Assembly: GCA_002368735.1 (NCBI GenBank)
Contig: DFEQ01000072.1
Location: 1-17,594 of the forward strand
Origin: Christensenella sp. UBA3798
Lineage (GTDB): Bacteria; Bacillota; Clostridia; Christensenellales; CAG-1252
DNA: 17,594 nt
Reading direction: 5' to 3'
The number at the start of each line of letters is the position of its first letter. The first letter of the stretch is position 1. Positions 1-6,025 of the stretch are shown piece by piece. The translations under genes and the position numbers were made by a program. The notes beneath the pieces were generated by a model that saw nothing but the letters and a program-made list of their open reading frames with translations, did not search any database and had not been told where the DNA came from.

Positions 1-13
1 GTTAGCAGCTCCA
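1..13 (+). tRNA. 3' tip of a tRNA-Thr, 5' part outside the window
   Basis: The window opens with GTTAGCAGCTCCA. This matches the last T-stem base, the 3' acceptor strand, the discriminator base and an encoded CCA of a Firmicutes-type tRNA-Thr. A perfect terminator hairpin starts at the final A. The same GTTAGCAGCT string recurs at 451-460 behind a recognisable T-arm, which supports the tRNA reading. Only 13 bases are visible, so the isotype is inferred by family resemblance. Confidence 0.6.
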
Positions 14-44
14 AAAAATGCTCGGATTATTCCGAGCATTTTTT
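13..44 (+). terminator. Rho-independent terminator after the tRNA-Thr end
   Basis: A perfect 13-bp inverted repeat (AAAAAATGCTCGG at 13-25, CCGAGCATTTTTT at 32-44) has a six-base loop and ends in a T run. It begins at the last base of the tRNA and so should end that transcript. Confidence 0.85.
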
Positions 45-48
45 GTAT

Positions 49-254
49 CCAAACCGAAGCGAAGCGAGGTTTTGGTATATCATCAAAGGCATCGCCTTTG
101 TATATCATCGGTGCATCGCGCCGTATATCATCACGGGCGTAGTCCGTGTATAATATTCGCTTCGGTTTGATGATATACAGCTCTTCCGAGCTGATGATAT
201 GCACGATTTCATCGTGATGACATGCACGCATTCGCGTGATAAAGCGGAATGAAG
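49..254. repeat. Palindrome array 1: unique small hairpins joined by a constant TATATCATC spacer
   Basis: An outer hairpin (CCAAACC at 49-55 with GGTTTTGG at 68-75) is followed by three small palindromes: AAAGGC-atc-GCCTTT (85-99), GGTGC-atc-GCGCC (110-122) and ACGGGC-gta-GTCCGT (133-147). Each is preceded by TATATCATC (76-84, 101-109, 124-132). A central CGCTTCGGTTT (158-168) is the exact complement of AAACCGAAGCG (51-61). After it the spacer appears inverted (GATGATATA and variants at 169, 193 and 216), separating AGCTC-ttcc-GAGCT (179-192), ACGAT-ttc-ATCGT (203-215) and ACGC-attc-GCGT (226-237). The unit ends at AAAGCGGAA (241-249). The spacer is constant while the arms vary and stay self-complementary. 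I see no ORF in it. Confidence 0.75.
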
Positions 255-279
255 ATACTATTTAGCGGTGCTTTTTTCT

Positions 280-425
280 TAGTCCGAGTCCTTACCAAGG
301 ACGGTTGCTCGATAGATGGGGTCCCCGAAATAGCGGTAGATATTTTGGGGGAAAGGAGCATTTTAGGAGTCACCGATAGGGCGAAGCAAAGCGCCGCCCT
401 ATCCGACGGATAAAAAATGCGACGC
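280..425. other. Structured non-coding stretch, possible RNA or relic of a mobile element
   Basis: Successive inverted repeats fill this stretch. GTCCTT-acc-AAGGAC lies at 288-302. CCCCGAAATA (323-332) pairs with TATTTTGGGG (341-350), with one G-T pair. A nested structure has GCATTTT (358-364) pairing with AAAATGC (414-420) outside GATAGGGCG (375-383) pairing with CGCCCTATC (395-403). I do not recognise the family. It could be a small structured RNA, an attenuator-like leader, or the end of a miniature element. No promoter was found, so expression is unproven. Confidence 0.4.
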
Positions 426-430
426 GGACG

Positions 431-460
431 AGGTCACCGGTTCAAGTCTGGTTAGCAGCT
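431..460 (+). pseudogene. tRNA-Thr 3' fragment without CCA
   Basis: AGGTC is followed by a T-arm (ACCGG, loop TTCAAGT, CTGGT, with one G-U pair) and then TAGCAGCT. This is the 3' third of a tRNA-Thr. The bases after the discriminator are CTT rather than CCA. Upstream of 431 I find no matching anticodon arm, D arm or 5' acceptor strand (expected to begin near GCTGCTA), so this is a fragment, not a complete tRNA. Such 3' fragments are commonly left where an integrating element used a tRNA gene as its attachment site. Confidence 0.55.
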
Positions 461-463
461 CTT

Positions 464-493
464 AAAAAACGGCTTCTTCGGAAGCCATTTTTT
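464..493 (+). terminator. Rho-independent terminator after the tRNA-Thr fragment
   Basis: AAAAAA (464-469), C, GGCTTC (471-476), loop TTCG, GAAGCC (481-486), A, TTTTTT (488-493). It has the same placement and A/T-flanked layout as the terminator at 13-44 but a different stem sequence. Confidence 0.8.
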
Positions 494-495
494 AT

Positions 496-681
496 CCAAG
501 CCGACGGGAGGAGGCTTGGTATGTGATCGCCATAGGCGTATGGCATCACGGCAGAGCCGTGTATGTAGTCAAGCGCTTGCGCTTGTATGCCTTGTTGGCT
601 TGATTTCACGCAGTCGTTTCGACTGATCGCATATCGCGCGACGCGCGGATTGCGTGCGAGCATTCGCCTAACAGAGCGGAA
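496..681. repeat. Palindrome array 2, same plan as array 1 with different stems
   Basis: The order repeats that of array 1. An outer hairpin (CCAAGCC at 496-502, GGCTTGG at 513-519) is followed by CGCC-ata-GGCG (528-538), ACGGC-aga-GCCGT (548-560) and AAGCGC-tt-GCGCTT (571-584). Diverged spacers (TATGTGAT, TATGGCATC, TATGTAGTC) stand where array 1 has TATATCATC. A central GGCTTG (597-602) complements CAAGCC (497-502). Then come CAGTCG-ttt-CGACTG (611-625), CGCGC-gac-GCGCG (635-647) and GCGA-gcat-TCGC (656-667) with inverted spacers such as GATCGCATAT. The unit ends in AGAGCGGAA (673-681). The 73-codon open frame on the minus strand here (442-663) is not supported as a gene. Confidence 0.7.
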
Positions 682-787
682 GCGCCCCTCTTGAACGACC
701 TAAAACTGCCCGAAACTACCCATTTGCCTAGACTTGGCTATAAAAATCGTGGCATTTTTCGCTCCGAAAACCACCCCCGCTGAAATA

Positions 788-961
788 CTATTTTAAGACT
801 CTTTTTTTGTCGTCCGTGTTTATTCTCGTCGTCAGGGTCTTGACTTCGAACTCGTATTGCTCTTTTGTGAGGAGTTTTCGCTCGTAAAAGAGCTTGATCA
901 TCTCAAGTTGTCGTTCGAGGAGATATTTGTTGTCGTATTTCTTTTCGTTATCGTTTTCCAT
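788..961 (-). CDS. Small SHOCT-like protein
   Basis: This 57-residue charged protein starts MENDNEKKYDNKYLLE. Its C-terminal half (QLEMIKLFYERKLLTKEQYE) has the spacing of the short SHOCT domain: two helices around a 'LL-T-EEY/F' turn. I place the start at 961 because AGGA sits about eight bases upstream and a consensus promoter lies just before it (991-1019). Family knowledge: small SHOCT proteins of this form often lie beside site-specific recombinase genes in Clostridia. No recombinase is visible here, so it may be a remnant of an integrated element, which fits the tRNA fragment to its left. Molecular function is unknown. Confidence 0.6.
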   Translation of the reverse strand: MENDNEKKYDNKYLLERQLEMIKLFYERKLLTKEQYEFEVKTLTTRINTDDKKRVLK

Positions 962-990
962 TTCGATTATCCTTAGTGATGCCTCATTTT

Positions 991-1019
991 ATTATATCAA
1001 AGACTTCTCTCTTTCGCAA
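991..1019 (-). promoter_or_regulatory. Sigma-A promoter for the SHOCT-like gene
   Basis: On the minus strand the -35 is TTGCGA (1014-1019) and the -10 is TATAAT (991-996), with a 17-base spacer. It is correctly oriented and about 30 bases upstream of the start at 961. Confidence 0.7.
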
Positions 1020-1057
1020 TAACCGACCTTGTTGGATCCCGCTTATGGTCGCAGGAA

Positions 1058-1088
1058 TAAAAAGACGCCCCTGGTTCTAGGGACGCCT
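1058..1088 (-). terminator. Terminator of the redox operon, minus-strand only
   Basis: Read on the minus strand, AGGCGTCCCT-agaacc-AGGGGCGTCT forms a ten-pair stem that includes two G-U wobbles and is followed by TTTTATT. On the plus strand those two pairs become A-C mismatches, so the hairpin should work mainly for the flavodoxin transcript ending at 1102. Confidence 0.75.
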
Positions 1089-1101
1089 CTTTGCCGTTTG
1101 T

Positions 1102-1578
1102 TTACCGATCAAATCGGTCCAATACTTCCTTTGCAAACTGCCGAATCTGCGTTTCGCTGTTCAAAATACGTCCGTCCACGATGGTCGCCGCGGTGCTACC
1201 CGCGAGGTCGAGCCTAGCCTTGCCGAGACCACTCCCGCCGCTCGTCGCCCAAAGAATGATCTTCTTGCCGCTGAAATCGTAGGACTCCAAAAAGGTATTG
1301 ATGATGGTGGGCGCGGTGTACCACCATACGGGGTAGCCGAGGAGGATGGTGTCGTAGCCGGACACGTCCAACCCGTCTTTCACGATATCGGGGCGGGAGG
1401 ACTTATCCTTCATCTCAAGAGAGCTCCGCGAACCATTGTCCATCCAATTCAAATCGGCGGCGGTGTAGGGTCGGGCAGGCTTGATTTCATAGGTATCGCA
1501 TTTCAACTCGCTCGCGAGCTTTTGCGTCGCCCGCGCCGTCCTTCCCGTTGCGCTGAAATAGACAACCAACATTTTCAT
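1102..1578 (-). CDS. Flavodoxin-family protein
   Basis: This 158-residue protein is the length of a single flavodoxin domain. It begins MKMLVVYFSATGRTARAT: a first beta strand followed by the FMN phosphate-binding loop S-A-T-G-R-T. Later come a GYPVWWYTAP flavin-contact segment and a central strand ending ATSGGSGLG, as in the Flavodoxin_4/YqcA-like group. It should be a cytosolic one- or two-electron carrier or a small FMN reductase. The open frame extends 22 codons upstream, but GAGGA about eight bases before 1578 fixes the start there. It lies 20 bases behind the metallo-beta-lactamase-rubredoxin gene, almost certainly in the same transcript. Confidence 0.88.
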   Translation of the reverse strand: MKMLVVYFSATGRTARATQKLASELKCDTYEIKPARPYTAADLNWMDNGSRSSLEMKDKSSRPDIVKDGLDVSGYDTILLGYPVWWYTAPTIINTFLESYDFSGKKIILWATSGGSGLGKARLDLAGSTAATIVDGRILNSETQIRQFAKEVLDRFDR

Positions 1579-1598
1579 TTCGCTATCCTCTGCCGACG

Positions 1599-2540
1599 TT
1601 ACGCCGGGTTGAACTTGCTCTTTGGCTGCTTGCAACGCGGGCACTTCCAGTCTTCCGGCAGGTCTTCAAACGCCACGCCGTCATGCTCGGCAGGGTCGTA
1701 CACGTAGCCGCAGACCGAGCAAACGTATTTGCCCGTTGCTTCCTTCTTTGCAAAATCCACCTTCGGGAAGATGGTCTCCACCGGATGATCGAGGTCCATC
1801 ACGCGCTTTGCCTCGAGGTTCTCGTACCCTTGCGGCGTGTGCGTGCCACAGTAAACGGTGGGATGATTGCGGATAAATTCGCGCACCCGATCGAAGGTGA
1901 CTCTGTCGGCGGCGAGATCTTCAAATACGACGGAGAGTTTGTTTGCGTACAAGGCTTCGTCCACGTAGGTGATGTCGCCTTCGAACATATAGAAGAGTCC
2001 GCCGTCCTCTGCGATAACGAGGCTGTTGCCATTGGTGTGTCCTTTGGCTTTAATAAAGTAGACGCCGTCCGCGATCTTTTGGCTCTCGGGGAAGTTGTAG
2101 TACGCTCCGTCGGTGTAGGTGACGGGGATGATATTCGGAAGCCCTTGGAGCTCCGCAGCGGAGACTTCTTCCGCCCCCACGTATATCTTTGCGTTGGGGA
2201 AGGACTTCAGCTCGCCCGAATGGTCGGCGTGCCGATGGGTAAGAAGTATCTTCGTGACCTGTTCGGGCTTGTAGCCCAAAGCCTCGAATGCTTCCATATA
2301 GGAGCAAATATCCTTGCCGGTGTATATCAAACTGTTCTCGTCGGGGTTCTCCTCGGGGGTGCCCGCAGGTATGCCCGTATCGACGAGGATGACCTCCTTG
2401 CCTGTGTCTATCAAATAGTTCTGCAAGCTGCCGCGATAGCGCACGTTCTTGTCAAACTTGTCCATTCCCTCTTCGCCGCCGAAGACGAAAGGCTGGGTGT
2501 AGAAACCGTCTTTTCTGAATTTGACTGCTTTGATGATCAT
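1599..2540 (-). CDS. Metallo-beta-lactamase-rubredoxin fusion protein
   Basis: In this 313-residue protein, residues 1-260 form a metallo-beta-lactamase fold with H102-x-H104-x-D106-H107 (in LTHRHADHSGE), H168 (KGHTNGNS), D189 (EGDI) and H234 (GTHTPQ), a full dinuclear metal site. Residues 270-313 are a rubredoxin domain with C274-x-x-C277 and C300-x-x-C303. The HxHxDH motif is that of hydrolytic or persulfide-type family members, not the HxExDH of flavodiiron oxygen/NO reductases. Even so, the fused rubredoxin and the flavodoxin encoded next to it echo the flavodiiron electron chain. The substrate is unknown; a redox-linked or thiol/persulfide reaction is an inference. AGGAG precedes the start. 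Confidence 0.88.
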   Translation of the reverse strand: MIIKAVKFRKDGFYTQPFVFGGEEGMDKFDKNVRYRGSLQNYLIDTGKEVILVDTGIPAGTPEENPDENSLIYTGKDICSYMEAFEALGYKPEQVTKILLTHRHADHSGELKSFPNAKIYVGAEEVSAAELQGLPNIIPVTYTDGAYYNFPESQKIADGVYFIKAKGHTNGNSLVIAEDGGLFYMFEGDITYVDEALYANKLSVVFEDLAADRVTFDRVREFIRNHPTVYCGTHTPQGYENLEAKRVMDLDHPVETIFPKVDFAKKEATGKYVCSVCGYVYDPAEHDGVAFEDLPEDWKCPRCKQPKSKFNPA

Positions 2541-2596
2541 TCTTGTACTCTCCTAAAAATAATTCACAACCACAATGAAGTGATAAAACCATACAA

Positions 2597-2626
2597 AGTA
2601 TATCACAGCCCTTTAACATTTTACAA
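2597..2626 (-). promoter_or_regulatory. Promoter of the MBL-rubredoxin/flavodoxin operon
   Basis: On the minus strand the -35 is TTGTAA (2621-2626) and the -10 is TATACT (2597-2602), with an 18-base spacer, about 57 bases upstream of the start at 2540. I see no obvious operator in the rest of the divergent gap up to 2765. Confidence 0.6.
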
Positions 2627-2765
2627 TATCCCTTGTGGGAAATGTCTGCTCGAAAACGCCTCCTGCGAAAAAGGGACTTGTTTTTTGCTAAAGCGTCTCT
2701 CGGACGCATATAGCGATACAGTTCTCCAACGTGCGATTTGGCGGCGGGGGTATCGAATTTTGATT

Positions 2766-2794
2766 TTGACAAATATATGATATTATTTTATAAT
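2766..2794 (+). promoter_or_regulatory. Consensus promoter of the AAA+ gene; decides its start
   Basis: TTGACA (2766-2771), a 17-base spacer and TATAAT (2789-2794) match the sigma-A consensus exactly. Transcription should begin near 2801. That excludes the upstream ATG at 2793, which overlaps the -10 box, and supports the ATG at 2817, which has GGAGGTGG just before it. The untranslated leader is only about 16 bases. Confidence 0.85.
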
Positions 2795-2816
2795 GTTGAT
2801 ATTACGGAGGTGGAAG

Positions 2817-5288
2817 ATGCAATTTACTTATGATGCACTTTGGAAAACCCTGAAAAACAAAGATATCACCCTTGAAACCCTTGCCAAAGAGTTGGAGATC
2901 CCGCAGGAGGAGGTCGACGCATTTAAGCAGAAAAAGCTCGTATCGATGAAGACCGTCGAAAAGATCCGCAAGCGTCTTTGTTGCGAGTTAAGCGACGTTT
3001 TGGACGAGACGTCTTTTACGGCGTGTATTCACTATCGAGAGCCAGTGTCGGAAGCGCTGGACTCGGCGATAGCCGCCGACGTGCGTGCAAAGATCTATCA
3101 CAGCATTTCCGGTGAGGATAGATATATCTTGCTTAACGTGAATCCCGATATATGCGATTTCGCACTGCAGGGCAGATTCGTTACGGAAGATTTTATAGAG
3201 TATGCCGGATTTATCGAAGAAGCGATCGGTGAGCTCAAAGCAGATATCGATATGCGCTTCGTGCGGGTGGAGATAGAGCCGCGAGAAAAAGAGGATGAAG
3301 AGGACGAAGGGGATGAGGAGCAAAAGCGTCTTCTTGCCGAGCTCGAGAAAAAGAGACGGGAGCTGATGGAAAAATTGTCTCGGATCATAGAGGAGGACTC
3401 CTCCGAAAAAGATCAAGCAAAAGAGACTCCCGACGAGGCAGACTCCGCCCAAAAAGAGCAAGAAAAAGAAGACCCCGCCAAAGCAGCCTCTACGCCGAAG
3501 GAAACGCCTCCGAAGGCGGCGCCTGCGTCGGAAAACGTGGTCAAAGATATGATAGACCGCATCATATCGGGCGATACGGAGCAGAAGCCGTCTCCCTTGG
3601 ACGAAGTGCGCAAAGACGTCAACGAGCTTGTAGGCGCCAAGGAATTCCGCACGTTGTGCAACGAAATCATCGCCGCCGCGCCGCAGTTCCAAAGCCCCGC
3701 CGCGCGTAAGGTGTTCCTGTCGCAGTGCTATCTGTTCTCCATCGGCACGGGCGGCGGTCTGACCACGGCGCTGAACCTGCTCGGCAGGGTCATCACGGAG
3801 ACGGGCATCGTCGCCATCTCGGGAGAGTGCCGCGAGTTCGTCATCTCCTACGAGCCCAAGCCCGAGGCCATCACTTCGCACTTGAATGAACTGTACGAAA
3901 AGATCTTTGAGATGGGTCCCGTACGCATCCCGCGCATGGGCAGGGGCGGCTTGCAGATCCCCATGGTCTCGCTAGACATCTCGGAATGGATAGACCACAT
4001 CGGAAACTTCCAGTTCCGCGAGTTCTTGCGCAAGATATCTACCTCGCAGGAAAACGTGATGGTCGTCTTCCGCATCCCCTTTGTGGAAAAGGACGTGCTC
4101 TTAAAGGTGCGCGAGGCGCTGAACGACGCGCTGTACGTCCGCATGGTATCCTTCCCTCCCTTTTCGGCGGAGGATTATCGCACCCTTACCAAGCTGGAGC
4201 TCTCCAAAAACGGCTTCAGCATGGAGAGCGCCGCCTGGAAGTATATCGAAAAGCGCCTGAACGAGGAAAAGAGCGACGGCACCTTCTACGGCATCAAGAC
4301 GCTCCGAAAGGTGGTGAACGAACTACTCTACAAAAAGGCGGTCACCAACGCCACGATGAAAAACCCTTCGCATAGGATAACAGTCCGCGACACCCGCGCC
4401 CTCGCCGAATTTACCGCAGAGGATTCGCTGTGCGCCGAGGAGATGCTTAGCGCTCTCGTGGGAATGGACGAGGTCAAGAAACAGCTGAATGAAATATTGA
4501 CGCAGATAGAGTTCTCCCGCGCGGCGAAGGGAATGGGCTCTCCGACCATCCATATGCGCTTCGTGGGCAATCCGGGCACGGGCAAGACCACCGTCGCCAG
4601 GATACTCGGCAAGATACTCAAGGAGAAAGGGATCCTCCGCATCGGCAACTTCTTTGAATACACGGGCAGAGATTTCTGCGGCAGATACATCGGAGAGACC
4701 ACCCCCAAGACCCAAATGATGTGCCGCGACGCATACGGCTCGGTGCTCTTTATCGACGAGGCGTACACCCTCTATAAGGGGGATAACGACAAAAAAGACT
4801 ACGGTAGGGAGGCGCTGGACACGCTGATATCCGAGATGGAAAACCACCGCGACGACCTCCTCGTCATCATGGCGGGATATCCCGACGATATGGAAAACCT
4901 GATGCAGGGCAACAGCGGTCTGCGCAGTAGGATGCCCTATCTCATCGACTTCCGCAACTTCACGCGCGACGAGCTGTACAAGATATTCGAGGCGCTGGTC
5001 AAGAAGAATTTCAAGTACGACGACGAGATATTGCCCGCCGCCAAGGAGTTCTTCGCAGGGCTGGAGGATAAACTCCTCGAGTCAAAGGAATTCAGCAACG
5101 GACGCTTCGTTCGCAATATCTTCGAGCGCACCTGGGCGAAGGCGGCGATGCGCCGCGACCTCGATAACGGGAAGCTCCGCTTGAGCAAGGAGGACTTCTT
5201 GCTCTCTGTCTCCGACCAGGAGTTCAAAAAGGACCTCAAGGACGGCAGAAAAACCAAACGCATCGGCTTCGGCAGCTCGATGATGTAA
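2817..5288 (+). CDS. HTH and CbxX/CfqX-type AAA+ ATPase, with a degenerate first AAA-like domain
   Basis: The protein has 823 residues. Residues 1-60 resemble an Xre-type helix-turn-helix (ITLETLAKELEIPQEEVDAF). About 65-150 is a domain I do not recognise. About 155-250 is a Glu/Lys-rich coiled coil passing into a Lys/Pro/Ala linker. About 258-515 looks like a decayed AAA domain: the P-loop position reads G310-TGGGLTT without lysine, and the Walker B position reads VVFRIP without Asp-Glu. About 538-810 is an intact CbxX/CfqX (SpoVK-like) AAA+ domain with Walker A GNPGTGKTT (584-592) and Walker B VLFIDEA (D647, E648). Such proteins are usually remodelling ATPases; the partner is unknown. The first ~700 bases look lower in GC than the rest by eye. 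The gene is monocistronic between its own promoter and terminator. Confidence 0.85.
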   Translation: MQFTYDALWKTLKNKDITLETLAKELEIPQEEVDAFKQKKLVSMKTVEKIRKRLCCELSDVLDETSFTACIHYREPVSEALDSAIAADVRAKIYHSISGEDRYILLNVNPDICDFALQGRFVTEDFIEYAGFIEEAIGELKADIDMRFVRVEIEPREKEDEEDEGDEEQKRLLAELEKKRRELMEKLSRIIEEDSSEKDQAKETPDEADSAQKEQEKEDPAKAASTPKETPPKAAPASENVVKDMIDRIISGDTEQKPSPLDEVRKDVNELVGAKEFRTLCNEIIAAAPQFQSPAARKVFLSQCYLFSIGTGGGLTTALNLLGRVITETGIVAISGECREFVISYEPKPEAITSHLNELYEKIFEMGPVRIPRMGRGGLQIPMVSLDISEWIDHIGNFQFREFLRKISTSQENVMVVFRIPFVEKDVLLKVREALNDALYVRMVSFPPFSAEDYRTLTKLELSKNGFSMESAAWKYIEKRLNEEKSDGTFYGIKTLRKVVNELLYKKAVTNATMKNPSHRITVRDTRALAEFTAEDSLCAEEMLSALVGMDEVKKQLNEILTQIEFSRAAKGMGSPTIHMRFVGNPGTGKTTVARILGKILKEKGILRIGNFFEYTGRDFCGRYIGETTPKTQMMCRDAYGSVLFIDEAYTLYKGDNDKKDYGREALDTLISEMENHRDDLLVIMAGYPDDMENLMQGNSGLRSRMPYLIDFRNFTRDELYKIFEALVKKNFKYDDEILPAAKEFFAGLEDKLLESKEFSNGRFVRNIFERTWAKAAMRRDLDNGKLRLSKEDFLLSVSDQEFKKDLKDGRKTKRIGFGSSMM

Positions 5289-5290
5289 TA

Positions 5291-5326
5291 AAAAAGAAGG
5301 AGCGCTGCGGCGCTCCTCTTTTTTTT
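5291..5326. terminator. Bidirectional terminator between convergent genes
   Basis: AGGAGCGC (5298-5305), loop TGCG, GCGCTCCT (5310-5317). An A run precedes the stem and a T run follows it, so it can end both the AAA+ transcript on the plus strand and the gene ending at 5334 on the minus strand. Confidence 0.9.
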
Positions 5327-5333
5327 CATCGCT

Positions 5334-5765
5334 TTATACTTTTTCGCGCAACTTTCGGTATACTTCCTCGGTCTCGGCGACGGTCTTTTGGTTAAAGACG
5401 GTGACCGAGCCGTCCTTGCGTTTGAGCAAAATAAAGTTGTGGTTGTTTTCCGAGAAGGTCAGGCGGAAGTGCTCGCCGTACGCTTCGTTCTCGTAGGTGC
5501 CGAACGCCTTGCTGATGCCGCCGAAGGAAGTGATGCGCTCGGAAGAGTAGGTCTCGTCTGTTAGGAGGGCGACTTCCATAAGGTCGTCGTAGGCGGCGCC
5601 TTCCTTGTGGAAGATAAAGAAGGTAAGGGTGTAGGAGTCCTCTTCCAAGGTAAGCTCCACCGGCGCAAACACGATGGCGAGGGCGGCGGCAAGTCCCACC
5701 GCCACGATCAAAAAGACCACGAAGAGGATGGCGCCTATCACGTTTTGCTTGTGCGGCTTTGCCAT
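5334..5765 (-). CDS. Membrane-anchored small protein with a PH-like domain
   Basis: In this 143-residue protein, a basic N-terminus (MAKPHKQNV) leads into one hydrophobic membrane helix at about residues 10-34, so it is probably a single-pass protein. The remainder (about 40-143) is soluble and rich in beta-type segments; the stretch ITSFGGISKAFGTYENEAYG and the end VAETEEVYRKLREKV are the pattern seen in bacterial PH-domain proteins of Firmicutes. The start codon lies one base after the stop of the preceding 58-residue gene, so translation is probably coupled. Function is unknown; the PH assignment rests on pattern only. Confidence 0.65.
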   Translation of the reverse strand: MAKPHKQNVIGAILFVVFLIVAVGLAAALAIVFAPVELTLEEDSYTLTFFIFHKEGAAYDDLMEVALLTDETYSSERITSFGGISKAFGTYENEAYGEHFRLTFSENNHNFILLKRKDGSVTVFNQKTVAETEEVYRKLREKV

Positions 5766-5766
5766 C

Positions 5767-5943
5767 TCACCACCAATCCTTTTCCTTAAACTTGATGTCG
5801 TCGTAATACTCGCCGTACTTCTCCTTGAAGGCTTTGGCGTCCTTCTCGTACGGCTTCAAGAGTTCGGAGAGGTCGAGGTCCTCGTAGTGGATCGCTTCTT
5901 CGTCCTGGTATTCGGCAAGTTTGGCTAATTCTCTTTCAGTCAT
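5767..5943 (-). CDS. Small acidic hypothetical protein
   Basis: This 58-residue protein is rich in Glu, Asp, Lys and Tyr (MTERELAKLAEYQDEEAIHY ... KEKDWW). It has no membrane segment and no cysteine. The frame is open 20 codons further upstream, but GGAGG sits at ideal distance before the ATG at 5943, so that start is chosen. It lies between rlmH (73-base gap) and the PH-like membrane protein (one-base gap) and is probably co-transcribed with both. I do not recognise a family. Confidence 0.65.
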   Translation of the reverse strand: MTERELAKLAEYQDEEAIHYEDLDLSELLKPYEKDAKAFKEKYGEYYDDIKFKEKDWW

Positions 5944-5991
5944 TTTACCTCCGGTGGTCGCGGCTGCGCATAAAGCGGCATATCCCCCGCT

Positions 5992-6025
5992 ATACGCCGT
6001 CACTTATGATACGCCGTCACTTATG
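5992..6025. repeat. 17-bp tandem duplication at the end of rlmH
   Basis: ATACGCCGTCACTTATG occurs twice head to tail (5992-6008 and 6009-6025). On the minus strand the unit encodes the final His-Lys-stop of RlmH, so the second copy is a duplicate of the gene's last codons placed just after the stop. Confidence 0.85.

Noticed and set aside
442..663. Minus-strand 73-codon open frame in the second palindrome array
   Set aside because: It covers a tRNA fragment, a terminator and small hairpins, and has no ribosome site.
49..681. Possible CRISPR arrays, because a short constant unit alternates with variable segments
   Set aside because: The constant part is only about nine bases, the variable parts are 11-15-base palindromes, and the constant unit inverts midway. 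No cas gene is present.
255..793. Direct repeat ATACTATTT at 255-263 and 785-793 as ends of a mobile element
   Set aside because: Nine AT-rich bases recur easily by chance, and no inverted ends or transposase accompany them.
1599..2540. Flavodiiron oxygen/NO reductase
   Set aside because: The metal motif is HxHxDH, not HxExDH, and the flavodoxin is a separate gene.
1683..2780. Long plus-strand open frame (365 codons) opposite the MBL-rubredoxin gene
   Set aside because: The minus-strand frame carries complete metallo-beta-lactamase and rubredoxin motifs, a promoter and a ribosome site. The plus-strand translation has no recognisable domain.
2793..2816. Upstream ATG giving eight extra residues to the AAA+ protein
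   Set aside because: It overlaps the TATAAT box and lies before the expected transcription start. GGAGGTGG points to the ATG at 2817.
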